Positions 1 to 7,258 are shown, counted from the stretch's first letter. The stretch is DNA of 35,116 bases from a virus (IMGVR_UViG_3300010392_000345:1-35116), one strand, 5' to 3'. The notes: generated by a model not told the origin, from the letters alone. Numbers and translations are program-made.

Positions 1-1
1 C

Positions 2-613
2 GAGCGGCTGACCCCGCGTGGCCTGTTGCTGGATGGTCCCCCCGGCACTGGTAAAACCATGGGGGCCAAGTACATTGCCAAAACCCTTGGCGTTCCCCTG
101 TACCGGCTTGACTTGTCCGGGGTGATGAGCAAGTGGCTCGGCGATGCAGAGTCCAACCTGAAACGGGCCCTGAACCAGATTGATCAGGAGGCACCCTGTG
201 TAATGCTGATTGACGAGGTAGAAAAGGCCTTCAACTCATCGGGTGAGCACGAGACCACCGGCAGAATCCTCGGATACCTGCTCTGGTGGCTGCAGGAACA
301 CCGCACCCGGGTACTGACGGTCATGACCACCAACCACAAGAAAAGCCTGCCCCCGGAGGTCTACAGACCCGGTAGGGTGGACGCGGCCATCAACATGCCG
401 CCCATGAATTGCTCAGATGCCAATGAATTCGCCAAGAATGTCCTCGACACCTTTGGGCTGCTGGACGGATTGGAGAAGGACGTGCTGGGAGAGATTGATG
501 AAATTTTCCCTATGGGTAAAAACTCACTGAACCCAAAAGAACAGTGGGCTCATGCAGACGTGACGGAGGTGGTGCACCAGAAAATCAAAGAACACTCGAA
601 AAAGTACATTTGA
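2..613 (+). CDS. AAA+ ATPase, 5' end cut off by the window
   Basis: The reading frame is open from the first bases, so the N-terminus lies outside the window. The visible 203 residues are a classical AAA+ ATPase core: Walker A GPPGTGKT near visible residue 12, a pore-loop-like KWLGDAE, Walker B VMLIDEVE near residue 67, a sensor-1 TTNH, and an arginine-finger region RPGRVD typical of the AAA second region of homology. AAA proteins of this group are ATP-driven unfoldases or remodelers that act as hexamers. The target here is unknown. Because the missing N-terminus usually carries the substrate-binding part, a specific role cannot be given. Its TGA stop lies within the -35 of the next promoter. 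The family assignment is firm; the function is not known. Confidence 0.85.
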   Translation, partial: ERLTPRGLLLDGPPGTGKTMGAKYIAKTLGVPLYRLDLSGVMSKWLGDAESNLKRALNQIDQEAPCVMLIDEVEKAFNSSGEHETTGRILGYLLWWLQEHRTRVLTVMTTNHKKSLPPEVYRPGRVDAAINMPPMNCSDANEFAKNVLDTFGLLDGLEKDVLGEIDEIFPMGKNSLNPKEQWAHADVTEVVHQKIKEHSKKYI

Positions 614-638
614 CAAACGTGTAACCCAGTGTAAGACT
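610..638 (+). promoter_or_regulatory. Sigma-70-like promoter, weak -10
   Basis: A -35 TTGACA at 610-615 is followed after 17 bp by AAGACT at 633-638. Spacing and flanks (CATTTGACAAAC) match the other promoters of the window, but the -10 is poorer than the usual GATACT. It would transcribe the gene at 675. The upstream stop codon overlaps the -35. No palindromic operator lies upstream. Confidence 0.6.
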
Positions 639-674
639 GAATACGAATACCCAAACCCGCAAGGAGAAGACCTT

Positions 675-1301
675 ATGTTTTCAGATCATAATTTCGAGAA
701 AGGCAGTGAGGGCAACATGGATTACCTCCGTGTTGGTACCAAGAACGGCATGTACGTGGGCATCAAGCCCCTCATGCGTCAGGGCGGCATGTACGGCCCC
801 TCAGGTATCGGTTATTGCGGCAAGGCCCTGATGATCGGCTTCCGGGTCCGGGTCTCTGGCCCCAATGGAGCAACCGAGGCAACGGCCAGCTTCCCCAACC
901 TGTCAGAGAACTTCCTGAAGAAAAGCGGAAGCCGCTGCTCATTCATGAAGCTGCACACCATCAGCACCACTACCGACATTCCGGACAAGGCCCAGATTGA
1001 CGATGTGTTCTCCAAGATTCTGCCCCAGTTCTTGGACGAGTTGATGGAAGACCTGACCAAGGATGACCTGAGCTTCGAGCAACGGAAGAACCAGCTTCTT
1101 CAGTACTGCCTGAGCAAGCTCCAACCGACCTTCGACAAGATGTACGGTTCCATCCCTGAGCAGTTCATGAAGACTCAGGATCAACCTCAGGAAGCTGAGA
1201 AGCAAGAAGACAAGGGTCACTTTGATTCCCTCATGAAGCAGCCGCCGCTGGGTGGCTACAAGGCACCGCCCATGGCTGGCGGTAGCGACCACGAAGAATA
1301 A
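675..1301 (+). CDS. Unknown phage protein with acidic, proline-rich tail
   Basis: This is a 208-residue protein of no family I recognise. The start is preceded by a good AAGGAGA ribosome site. The first 110 residues are glycine-rich and contain several Cys, Met and Phe. A helical, charged middle part follows (about 110-165). The tail is rich in Gln, Glu, Pro and Gly and ends GGSDHEE. It sits between an AAA+ ATPase and the replication initiator, with a promoter before it and a terminator after it, so it can be made as a separate abundant product. It could be an adaptor for the upstream ATPase, but that is a guess from position only. Confidence 0.75.
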   Translation: MFSDHNFEKGSEGNMDYLRVGTKNGMYVGIKPLMRQGGMYGPSGIGYCGKALMIGFRVRVSGPNGATEATASFPNLSENFLKKSGSRCSFMKLHTISTTTDIPDKAQIDDVFSKILPQFLDELMEDLTKDDLSFEQRKNQLLQYCLSKLQPTFDKMYGSIPEQFMKTQDQPQEAEKQEDKGHFDSLMKQPPLGGYKAPPMAGGSDHEE

Positions 1302-1324
1302 TCCTGCCTGCTGCTGTTGTTGTC

Positions 1325-1353
1325 CCCCGGGTCTGACCCTCCCGGGGTTTTTT
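1325..1353 (+). terminator. Rho-independent terminator (probably leaky)
   Basis: A perfect 7 bp GC stem, CCCCGGG (1325-1331) with CCCGGGG (1341-1347), closes a 9-nt loop and is followed by six T. It separates the gene at 675 from the initiator gene at 1368. No promoter is visible between them, so some read-through must feed the downstream genes. Confidence 0.85.
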
Positions 1354-1367
1354 AAGGGGAAGAATCA

Positions 1368-2228
1368 ATGTCAAAAGACCACCGAGACGCCGCTTGGCGT
1401 GTCTCTTTACCGACTGTATCCGCAAAATTGGTTCTGCTGTGTCTGGCAGAGCATTCCAATAGCAAAGGTGTCTGTTGGCCCTCCGTGGACCGGATGATGA
1501 CCCTGACCGGGTTGTCCCGTAGCTCAGTGACCCGAGCAATTTCCTCCCTGAAGAAAGCGGGATTGATCACCGTCACCAGCAAAAAGATGCGAAATTCGTA
1601 TACCCTGAATATGAAAGCTATGAGTCACTGTGACCCATTGAATGAGTCATCCTGCGCCATGGAATGCGTCACCATGACCCATAGTATGAGTCACCATGAC
1701 CCATTAATAGAACCGTCAGTAGAACCGTCAGAGGAACCGGAAGTGAACCAAGGCTCTCCGAAGCCGGGGAAACCGAAATTAACTCTGGTCGGTGGGAAGG
1801 AGAAAACGAACGTGGCTACCCTCAGTGATATTGTTGGAAACAAGGAATGGAAGAAATTGCCGAAGTCGAAGAAGCAGACCATGATCGGGGCACTGGAACA
1901 GGAATGGCGAGAAGCGATCCTGTCCTTTGACCCAGATTCGTTTGTGGCGGCCCTGACTGCTGCCCAGCGTGGGCAACTCGGACACATGGTTAACCGGGTT
2001 GGTTTTGAGCCGGCGAAGACACTTCTGGCTGCCGCTGTAGGTGATTGGGGAGACTTTGCGTACTACGTGCAGGGTTTGGGTATCAAGGCCCCTGAGGAGC
2101 CTCAGATTGGCTTCCTGCTGTGGCGGATCGAGGATGCGATTTCGTGGCACAAGGAGCAGGCCAAGAAACCTGTGACATTAACGTCAAACGGAACCGGCAA
2201 ACCCAAAGCCCACATCCCGGAGTTCTGA
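1368..2228 (+). CDS. Replication initiator, winged-helix, lambda O-like
   Basis: This 286-residue protein probably binds and opens the phage origin. Residues about 15-80 form a helix-turn-helix of the HTH_36/replication-initiator type (LTGLSRSSVTRAISSLKKAG), followed by a linker and a helical C-terminal part (about 150-270) rich in Trp, Lys and Gln. The linker region of the gene contains four 19 bp repeats spaced exactly 22 bp apart, in different reading frames, so they are DNA elements rather than protein repeats. That is the arrangement of lambda O, whose gene contains ori. The next genes are a probable helicase loader and a DnaB-like helicase, which fits. The ribosome site is AAGGGGA. A degenerate copy of the phage operator palindrome lies near the 3' end (2173). 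The DNA-binding fold is well supported; the initiator role rests on the repeats and neighbours. Confidence 0.75.
   Translation: MSKDHRDAAWRVSLPTVSAKLVLLCLAEHSNSKGVCWPSVDRMMTLTGLSRSSVTRAISSLKKAGLITVTSKKMRNSYTLNMKAMSHCDPLNESSCAMECVTMTHSMSHHDPLIEPSVEPSEEPEVNQGSPKPGKPKLTLVGGKEKTNVATLSDIVGNKEWKKLPKSKKQTMIGALEQEWREAILSFDPDSFVAALTAAQRGQLGHMVNRVGFEPAKTLLAAAVGDWGDFAYYVQGLGIKAPEEPQIGFLLWRIEDAISWHKEQAKKPVTLTSNGTGKPKAHIPEF
1620..1704. repeat. Four phased iterons, candidate replication origin
   Basis: Four 19 bp units start at 1620, 1642, 1664 and 1686, exactly 22 bp apart (two helical turns). Unit 1 is ATGAGTCACTGTGACCCAT, unit 3 ATGCGTCACCATGACCCAT and unit 4 ATGAGTCACCATGACCCAT; unit 2 (ATGAGTCATCCTGCGCCAT) is degenerate. 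Each good unit is an interrupted palindrome with arms ATGRGTCA and TGACYCAT. Because 22 is not a multiple of 3, neighbouring units are read in different frames, so conservation is at DNA level. The set lies inside the initiator gene between the DNA-binding and C-terminal coding parts, as in lambda O. Origin activity is inferred. Confidence 0.75.
1708..1743 (+). repeat. 12 bp tandem repeat next to the iterons
   Basis: TAGAACCGTCAG occurs twice in tandem (1708-1719, 1720-1731), followed by a diverged third copy AGGAACCGGAAG. It encodes a repeated EPSV/EPSE/EPEV linker in frame, so it may be only a protein linker repeat. It could equally be part of the origin, since it directly follows the last iteron. 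Confidence 0.6.
2173..2186. promoter_or_regulatory. Operator palindrome copy inside initiator gene
   Basis: TGACATTAACGTCA differs at one position from the 14 bp palindrome found upstream of six promoters. It lies near the 3' end of the initiator gene, and no promoter is visible beside it. It may be chance or a secondary binding site. Confidence 0.45.
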
Positions 2229-2229
2229 T

Positions 2230-2823
2230 ATGACTGTGATCCTTGACGACAAGAAACACCGGGAGAAGTACGCCAAGTACTATGATCCCGGGCTACTGGT
2301 GCCAAAGCACCACCGCAAGCTGGTGGAGAACATCGAGAAGGTTTGCGGCCAAGCCCGTATCCCGGCCCTGTATGTCCACACCTGTCCGCTGGACAAGTAT
2401 TGCGACGAGGCAGACATTGGTTGGGTGAAGGGCTACCACGGCTGGGCAGACAAAGGCGTTGCCGGCATGGCCTACACGAATCAGGTGAACCGTGTCGAAG
2501 ACCGCATGATGGCGATTGCCGGGGCCCTGATCCGAAATTACATCGACGCCAAAGTCATGACGGTGCAAGAAATCATCCAAGCCGTGAAAGACGACGACAC
2601 CCCAATGTGCTCCACACTACTGGTGCCGAACTTCTACCTCCCGCGTGACAGTGGGGGCAAGCTCCCCGAGTGGCAGGTATCCATGCTGTCCGGGGCCATG
2701 CTGTCCCGATTCAGCCGGGGAGTTCAGACGGTGATCTACGTGGACGACATGACCAAGCTGGCCCGGGACTACGGGCAGATGCTTGCCGAACACATCAAAA
2801 ATCATTACTACATGGTGGGGTGA
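2230..2823 (+). CDS. Probable helicase loader, degenerate AAA+ DnaC-like
   Basis: This 197-residue protein starts one base after the initiator stop and ends three bases before the DnaB-like helicase. No Walker A is present. The second half nevertheless has the pattern of the DnaC/IstB AAA+ core after Walker B: a hydrophobic LLVPNFYLP where LLVIDD would sit, a helix ending in an Arg (MLSRFSRG), a VIYVDD strand in place of the sensor region, then MTKLARDYGQMLAEHI resembling the segment after sensor 1. Position between initiator and helicase is where lambda P and other loaders lie. The loader role is therefore an inference from gene order plus faint similarity. An ATP-independent loader or an unrelated replication protein are alternatives. 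Confidence 0.5.
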   Translation: MTVILDDKKHREKYAKYYDPGLLVPKHHRKLVENIEKVCGQARIPALYVHTCPLDKYCDEADIGWVKGYHGWADKGVAGMAYTNQVNRVEDRMMAIAGALIRNYIDAKVMTVQEIIQAVKDDDTPMCSTLLVPNFYLPRDSGGKLPEWQVSMLSGAMLSRFSRGVQTVIYVDDMTKLARDYGQMLAEHIKNHYYMVG

Positions 2824-2826
2824 CGC

Positions 2827-4107
2827 ATGGGGATTTCTGTTGGCTATGATATGGTCTCGGCCATACTGACCAATGAGATTGAGGACGCCCTTAATCTGCA
2901 GTTGCAGCCCGAGTGGCTGAAGGAAACCGAACAGGAGTTGTACCTGTTCGTGAAGCACCACATTCAGAAGTACTCCAAGATTCCGGACTTGGGGGTGGTG
3001 AAAAAGGAGTTCCCGGAATTCTCGCAATCGAACACCACTGAGCCGCCCCAGTTCTACGCTGACAAGGTGCGGGAGCGGTACCTGTTCGAGAACCTGAAAA
3101 AGGGAATGAAGGAGAGTCAGGCTTACCTTGACAAGAAGCTCACTGACTTCAACCCGGACACGGCCATGGAGAAGCTGTCCGACACCATTGCCAAGCTCAG
3201 GTTCATGAACAACCGGTCGGACGTGGTGGACTTTCGGGACGCACACGACACCCTGCACGCGGATTACATTGCCAAGGTAAAAGGCTTGTATGACGGGGCC
3301 ATACGTTTGGGCTGGGAAACGGCGGACGAATTCTCCGGAGGCATGGTCGGGGGTGACGTTGTATCCATCCTTGGTCGCCCGGGTCAGGGTAAGACGTGGG
3401 CCCTGTTGCACTCCGCACTGCGGGGGTGGGTGACTCAGAAAAGCGTACCCATGATGGTCTCCATGGAAATGATACCGCTGCCTATCCAGCAGCGGTTGTC
3501 GGCCATGATGATGCACATCAACCCGACCTACATCAAAAACGCGGAGATGAGCACGATCCAGAAGAACAAGCTGTTCACTGGATTGAAAGGCATCAAAAGC
3601 TATGACACGCCGTTTTGGATCGTGAACGGTAACCTCGCCGCTTCGGTGGAAGACCTGTTCAATCTGGCACTGCAGTTGAAGCCCTCGGTGATTTACATTG
3701 ACGGTGCCTACCTGCTGCAAGCGGAGAACCGTAGGGCCATGGGCTGGGAGAGGGTAGCGGACACATCCAATGGGATTAAGAGATTCCTGTCCACGGAATT
3801 GAATATCCCGGTGGTGGCGACTTACCAGTTCAACCGGGAAGCGGCCAAGAAACTCAAGAAAGACCCGATGGACGTAGGGCTGGAAGATATTGCCGGCGCG
3901 GACGCCGTTGGCCAGAACAGTAGTGTGGTCATGGGCTTACTGCAGGAGGAGAACATTGAATCCCTGCACCGCAAGTACATGAGCATTCTGAAAGGCCGGT
4001 CGGGAGAGTGCGGGGGCTTCTGGATGAATTGGGACTTTAAGGGGGTGGACTTCTCAGAAATTGATTTGTCCATGGAGCAAGAACAAGAGTTGCAATACCT
4101 GATGTGA
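2827..4107 (+). CDS. Replicative DNA helicase, DnaB/gp41 family
   Basis: This 426-residue protein unwinds DNA at the fork as a hexamer. The C-terminal RecA-like domain carries Walker A GRPGQGKT at 183-190, the SMEM motif at 212-215, Walker B VIYIDG at 288-293, a QFNREA segment near 330, and DIAGADAVGQNSS shortly after, as in the DnaB and T4 gp41 families. The N-terminal 150 residues are helical and correspond to the domain that binds primase or loader in this family. Length is close to the usual 430-470. The start follows a GGGGTGA ribosome site only three bases after the upstream stop. A strong terminator follows. This is a confident call. Confidence 0.92.
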   Translation: MGISVGYDMVSAILTNEIEDALNLQLQPEWLKETEQELYLFVKHHIQKYSKIPDLGVVKKEFPEFSQSNTTEPPQFYADKVRERYLFENLKKGMKESQAYLDKKLTDFNPDTAMEKLSDTIAKLRFMNNRSDVVDFRDAHDTLHADYIAKVKGLYDGAIRLGWETADEFSGGMVGGDVVSILGRPGQGKTWALLHSALRGWVTQKSVPMMVSMEMIPLPIQQRLSAMMMHINPTYIKNAEMSTIQKNKLFTGLKGIKSYDTPFWIVNGNLAASVEDLFNLALQLKPSVIYIDGAYLLQAENRRAMGWERVADTSNGIKRFLSTELNIPVVATYQFNREAAKKLKKDPMDVGLEDIAGADAVGQNSSVVMGLLQEENIESLHRKYMSILKGRSGECGGFWMNWDFKGVDFSEIDLSMEQEQELQYLM

Positions 4108-4118
4108 TGTACGATACT
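4090..4118 (+). promoter_or_regulatory. Possible weak promoter at helicase gene end
   Basis: TTGCAA at 4090-4095, a 17 bp spacer and GATACT at 4113-4118 copy the geometry and -10 of the other promoters, with a degraded -35. Transcription would begin near 4125 and run straight into the terminator at 4160-4197. Confidence 0.35.
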
Positions 4119-4124
4119 TTGAGC

Positions 4125-4197
4125 GTGGTTATGGGTTTTCTCCATTTGGGTACACCACGAAACCCCCGTCTTACTTCCCCTTTGGCGGGGGTTTTTT
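4125..4197 (+). ncRNA. Possible short structured RNA ending in a terminator
   Basis: If the promoter at 4090 works, it would give an RNA of about 73 nt. Its 5' part can fold with two nested stems, GTGGT with ACCAC and ATGG with CCAT, and its 3' part is the strong terminator hairpin. No ORF is present. It may instead be only the 3' untranslated end of the helicase transcript. Confidence 0.25.
4160..4197 (+). terminator. Strong Rho-independent terminator
   Basis: AAACCCCCG (4160-4168) pairs with CGGGGGTTT (4186-4194), and the run of six T at 4192-4197 forms the U-tract. It ends the initiator-loader-helicase unit just before the next promoter. Confidence 0.9.
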
Positions 4198-4209
4198 ACG
4201 CGCTATTAT

Positions 4210-4238
4210 TTGACAAATTAGCCGGGGTGGGCGATACT
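4210..4238 (+). promoter_or_regulatory. Sigma-70 promoter for DUF6011/primase unit
   Basis: -35 TTGACA at 4210-4215, 17 bp spacer, -10 GATACT at 4233-4238, followed by TGACACTG. It lies between a terminator and the gene at 4276. There is no operator palindrome upstream. Confidence 0.85.
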
Positions 4239-4275
4239 GACACTGTAGGCATCAAATTTCACGGAGGGTAACCAC

Positions 4276-4968
4276 ATGACCATGCCAGCAACCAAAGAAC
4301 AGTGCATTGAAGCCATTGAATCGTTGGAGCAGTTGATCGACATTAACGCATTCCAGCGTTTGGCGGATAAGAGCTTTGCTGTATCCCTGAAAGACCAGTT
4401 CCGGAAGAAAGGAACCCTCAGTGAGAAGCAATGGATTTGGGTAGACAAGCTCACACAGAAGGCCATAATGCCCGAGCAGGCCGAAGACAAACCAACCACC
4501 AACATTGGAAACTTGAGCGGCCTCGTTGCTCTCATGGACACCGCCAAGGCGAATCAGAAGTCACTCCCCAAGCTGACCCTGAAAGTCGGGGAGCAGAAAG
4601 TGAAACTCAGCGTGGCGTCCCAGCACTCCAAGTACAACGGTGGCATCCATGTCACTGATGGGGGCCCTTATGGCAACAATGTCTGGTTTGGAGCGGTGTA
4701 CCCTACCGGCGAATTCAAAATGAATCCCAAGGTGGAAGACGAGCAACTGGATACCGTTACTGCCCTGCTGAAGAAGTTGTCGGAAGACCCGCACAAAACG
4801 GTCTCCGAGTTGGGCAAGCTCTCCGGAAACTGTGTCTTCTGCAACAAGGAATTGAGCGACCCAAAAAGCCTGAAAGTGGGCTATGGTGAAACATGCTCAA
4901 AGACTTGGGGATTGCACTCCCAATGGAAGGCAGCACTGAAAGAAGCAACTTATACCCCGGCCAATTGA
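4276..4968 (+). CDS. DUF6011-like zinc-binding protein
   Basis: This 230-residue protein is the first gene after a strong promoter, with a CGGAGGG ribosome site. The N-terminal 70 residues are helical. The middle (about 75-160) looks like a beta-rich domain. Residues about 185-215 have the pattern of the DUF6011 zinc finger: CVFCNKELSDPKSLKVGYG followed by ETC, meaning two close Cys, a conserved DP-S, a G-YG and a third Cys. DUF6011 proteins are common in phages, often near replication genes, but their role is not established. Zinc and nucleic-acid binding are plausible. The domain call is fairly firm; the function is unknown. Confidence 0.75.
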   Translation: MTMPATKEQCIEAIESLEQLIDINAFQRLADKSFAVSLKDQFRKKGTLSEKQWIWVDKLTQKAIMPEQAEDKPTTNIGNLSGLVALMDTAKANQKSLPKLTLKVGEQKVKLSVASQHSKYNGGIHVTDGGPYGNNVWFGAVYPTGEFKMNPKVEDEQLDTVTALLKKLSEDPHKTVSELGKLSGNCVFCNKELSDPKSLKVGYGETCSKTWGLHSQWKAALKEATYTPAN

Positions 4969-4996
4969 TGGCCGGATCACCCGTAAGGAGAAAACC

Positions 4997-5470
4997 ATGG
5001 CAGTGAAAATTGCGAAGAAGCCAGTCAAGGCCAAAGCAAAGACCGAAGAAAACTCTGAATCCATGCAAGAAGCCCTCATGCAAGACATGCGGGATATTGT
5101 CGATGACATTGCTCCCACCCTGAAACGGATCAAAGAGCTTGATGCTGAGCTGAAAAAGCTGAAGCCCAAGGTTGATGAAGCCAAGAAAGACCTGCTGGGG
5201 CTGGCCAAGGTCTACGTCAATGAAGACCCTGCCGAAAGTGTCACGGTCATTGCTGAAAAGGGCAGTGCCGAGATTGGCAAGGAATCCCAGTCTCGTACCA
5301 TCGTGGACAAGGAATTCATTATCGAGTCGCTGGACAAGATTGAAGACGGTCTGGCCTTCCAGTTGGCCGAGTTTAAGCTGGGAGACTTGGACAAGTACCT
5401 CACCCCTCAAGAACTGGAAAAAGGTATCAAGAAGGAATACAGCGGCACCCGCACCGTGAAGTGGGGGTAA
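4997..5470 (+). CDS. Unknown coiled-coil protein with basic N-terminal tail
   Basis: This 157-residue protein begins with a Lys/Ala-rich tail (AVKIAKKPVKAKAKTEEN) and continues with a long charged helix, about 20-75, whose heptad-like pattern (LKRIKELDAELKKLKPKV) suggests a coiled coil. The C-terminal half is mixed. The start has an AAGGAGA ribosome site. It lies between the DUF6011 gene and the primase gene and ends three bases before the primase start, so the two are probably translated together. A basic tail followed by a coiled coil would suit a DNA-binding oligomer, but no family is recognised. Confidence 0.75.
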   Translation: MAVKIAKKPVKAKAKTEENSESMQEALMQDMRDIVDDIAPTLKRIKELDAELKKLKPKVDEAKKDLLGLAKVYVNEDPAESVTVIAEKGSAEIGKESQSRTIVDKEFIIESLDKIEDGLAFQLAEFKLGDLDKYLTPQELEKGIKKEYSGTRTVKWG

Positions 5471-5473
5471 TCC

Positions 5474-6433
5474 ATGGATGCCACCAGACTGAAAGAATTA
5501 CTGCATCTGCTGGGGGCTGAGAAGGTGCGGACAGTTGGGGATTGGGTGACCTGTTCCTGCCTGTTCGCGCCGTATACTCACGCCAAGGGAAAAGACTCGA
5601 ACCCCTCCTTTGGCCTGTCCATCCACCCCACCTCTGAAAGTCGCTGCAGTTGCTTCACCTGTGGGGAAAGCCACAACCTCTATGAAATGGTCCTGCGATT
5701 GCGGAAGTTCGACCGGGAAGAAGGGGTCGATCATGGCCGGGACTTTGGGGCAGCCATAGCCCTTGCACTGCAGGATGAAGATTCAGACTTTGACATGGAA
5801 GACCTCAGTTACGAGGAAGCCAGTACAGGCCAAGCAGATACCTTCTATGAGTTCCCGAAGTTCTGGCTTGAGTCGTTTCCGAAGATGCCGAACCACCCCT
5901 ATCTCAAGGAGCGGGGCATTCCCGAGGCCTTGGCCAAAGAAATGGGGGTCCGCTTCGATTTCCAGAAGCAACGAATCTGCTTCCCGTATTGGGACTTTGA
6001 AGGCCGGTGTGCTGGTATGCAGGGCCGGGACGTAACCGGTCAATCTGACTTGAGATACCTGTCCTACCTGTACGAGGGCCGGCAGAACCGGCAAATCTGG
6101 ATGGGGGAGCACCTTGTCAACTTTGATGAGCCCATCATCCTTACGGAAGGCCCGGTTGACTACGCCAGCATTCGTCGGCGCTCCGGGAATGTACTGGCCT
6201 CCCTGACCTCCGCCCTTGGTGAGAACAAGCTGAAACGCCTTGAGCCGGCCTTCTGCATTTACACCGCCTATGATTTTGGGACTGGTGGAGACAAAGCCCG
6301 GGCGACCATTGAACAACGGTTTCCGGACAAGTTGGTCATCCACATGATCCCCAATGAGAACCCCGGTGATTTCGGGGGAATGACCGAAGACCAAGTACAG
6401 GAGATGCTTGATAAACATTTGACAAACGAATGA
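5474..6433 (+). CDS. DnaG-like primase, zinc ribbon plus TOPRIM
   Basis: This 319-residue protein makes RNA primers for the lagging strand. A zinc-binding site is formed by Cys27, Cys29, His36 and the cluster Cys58, Cys60, Cys63 (CSCFTCG). Between the two modules is the pattern HPYLKERGIP typical of DnaG-type primases. The TOPRIM fold shows its glutamate in ILTEGPVDYA (about 222-231) and acidic YDFGTGGDKA near 266. At 319 residues it is about half the length of bacterial DnaG, as in T4 gp61-like primases, and it lacks the C-terminal helicase-binding domain. Together with the helicase at 2827 it would form the primosome. The next promoter overlaps its 3' end. Confidence 0.9.
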   Translation: MDATRLKELLHLLGAEKVRTVGDWVTCSCLFAPYTHAKGKDSNPSFGLSIHPTSESRCSCFTCGESHNLYEMVLRLRKFDREEGVDHGRDFGAAIALALQDEDSDFDMEDLSYEEASTGQADTFYEFPKFWLESFPKMPNHPYLKERGIPEALAKEMGVRFDFQKQRICFPYWDFEGRCAGMQGRDVTGQSDLRYLSYLYEGRQNRQIWMGEHLVNFDEPIILTEGPVDYASIRRRSGNVLASLTSALGENKLKRLEPAFCIYTAYDFGTGGDKARATIEQRFPDKLVIHMIPNENPGDFGGMTEDQVQEMLDKHLTNE

Positions 6434-6447
6434 TCCCGAATGATACT
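6419..6447 (+). promoter_or_regulatory. Sigma-70 promoter for the ssDNA-binding protein
   Basis: -35 TTGACA at 6419-6424, 17 bp spacer and -10 GATACT at 6442-6447. The -35 lies within the end of the primase gene. No operator palindrome is nearby. It lets the binding protein be made in excess over primase. Confidence 0.85.
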
Positions 6448-6502
6448 GTAGTTGCCACCGTAAGAAGGTGGTCATAGTCACTTAGTAGACAGGAGAGCCG
6501 AA

Positions 6503-7231
6503 ATGGCTGTAACAATGAAGAAAGGTAGCAAGCCTGCATGGGCGAAGACCGGTAAAGCTGCTCAGAAGGCTTTTGAGAAAGAAGAAGCCAAGAAAGAACA
6601 GCAACAGGAACAGAGCAAACGTCTCAGACGCCACTGGATGCCAAAGAACACGGAAACCCAACTGACCTTCCTCGACGGTAACCTTGACGATGACGGTGTA
6701 CTGGATGCCATGGTGTTTCACGAGCATCAGGTGTTCATGAACGGTAACTGGCGGAACTGGTTTGTCTGCACTCAGGATCAAGAGCCCTGCCCGATCTGTG
6801 AAGGTGGTGATAACCCCTCGCTGGTTGGTGTGTTCACGGTCATTGACCACTCTGAGTTCGAGTACAACGGCAAGACCTACAAGAACATCCGAAAGCTGTT
6901 CGTGGCGAAGACACAGACCATGAAGCAACTGCAGAAGATTGCAGCCAAGCGTGATGGACTGGCCGGGGCCACTTTTGACGTGAGCCGTACCGGTGACAAG
7001 TCAGCCGGTGTTGGTGACATGTTCGATTTCACCGAGAAACGCTCTCTGGCCCAACTGAAGAAAGCGTACCCGGATGTTACGGAATGGGGCCCAGCCAACT
7101 ATGAAGAAGAAATCATCTACAAGGACGCGGATGAGCTTCGGGCAATTGGCTTCGGTACCGACTCCATGATTGGCAACGAAACCCCGCTGGGTGATGAAGC
7201 GGAAAACACCAACCCTGAAGCCGACATGTAA
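6503..7231 (+). CDS. Single-stranded DNA-binding protein, gp32-like
   Basis: This 242-residue protein should coat single-stranded DNA during replication and recombination. It has a lysine-rich N-terminal tail, an OB-like core (about 45-190), a His plus three Cys zinc-like site (HEHQ near 73, Cys89, CPIC at 96-99) reminiscent of the zinc subdomain of T4 gp32, and an acidic C-terminal tail (LGDEAENTNPEADM) typical of such proteins. Its own promoter and an immediate terminator agree with a protein needed in many copies. The ribosome site is ACAGGAGA. The assignment rests on architecture and context, not on close sequence recognition. Confidence 0.75.
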   Translation: MAVTMKKGSKPAWAKTGKAAQKAFEKEEAKKEQQQEQSKRLRRHWMPKNTETQLTFLDGNLDDDGVLDAMVFHEHQVFMNGNWRNWFVCTQDQEPCPICEGGDNPSLVGVFTVIDHSEFEYNGKTYKNIRKLFVAKTQTMKQLQKIAAKRDGLAGATFDVSRTGDKSAGVGDMFDFTEKRSLAQLKKAYPDVTEWGPANYEEEIIYKDADELRAIGFGTDSMIGNETPLGDEAENTNPEADM

Positions 7232-7237
7232 GGAGAC

Positions 7238-7258
7238 GGGGCCTTCGGGCCCCTTTTT
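7238..7258 (+). terminator. Rho-independent terminator after ssDNA-binding protein
   Basis: GGGGCC-TTCG-GGCCCC (7238-7253), a very stable UUCG tetraloop hairpin, is followed by five T. The downstream recombination genes have no promoter between here and 7265, so read-through is implied. Confidence 0.88.

Noticed and set aside
1620-1743. CRISPR-like array
   Set aside because: The repeat period is 22 bp with 3 bp between units, so there are no spacers of the needed size, and no cas operon is present; the units are iterons.
2617-3720. A 367-codon open frame on the minus strand across the helicase gene
   Set aside because: It lies opposite a clearly conserved DnaB-like gene, shows only low-complexity His/Val/Leu/Gln sequence without domain pattern, and has no ribosome site or promoter. 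It is a shadow caused by codon bias.
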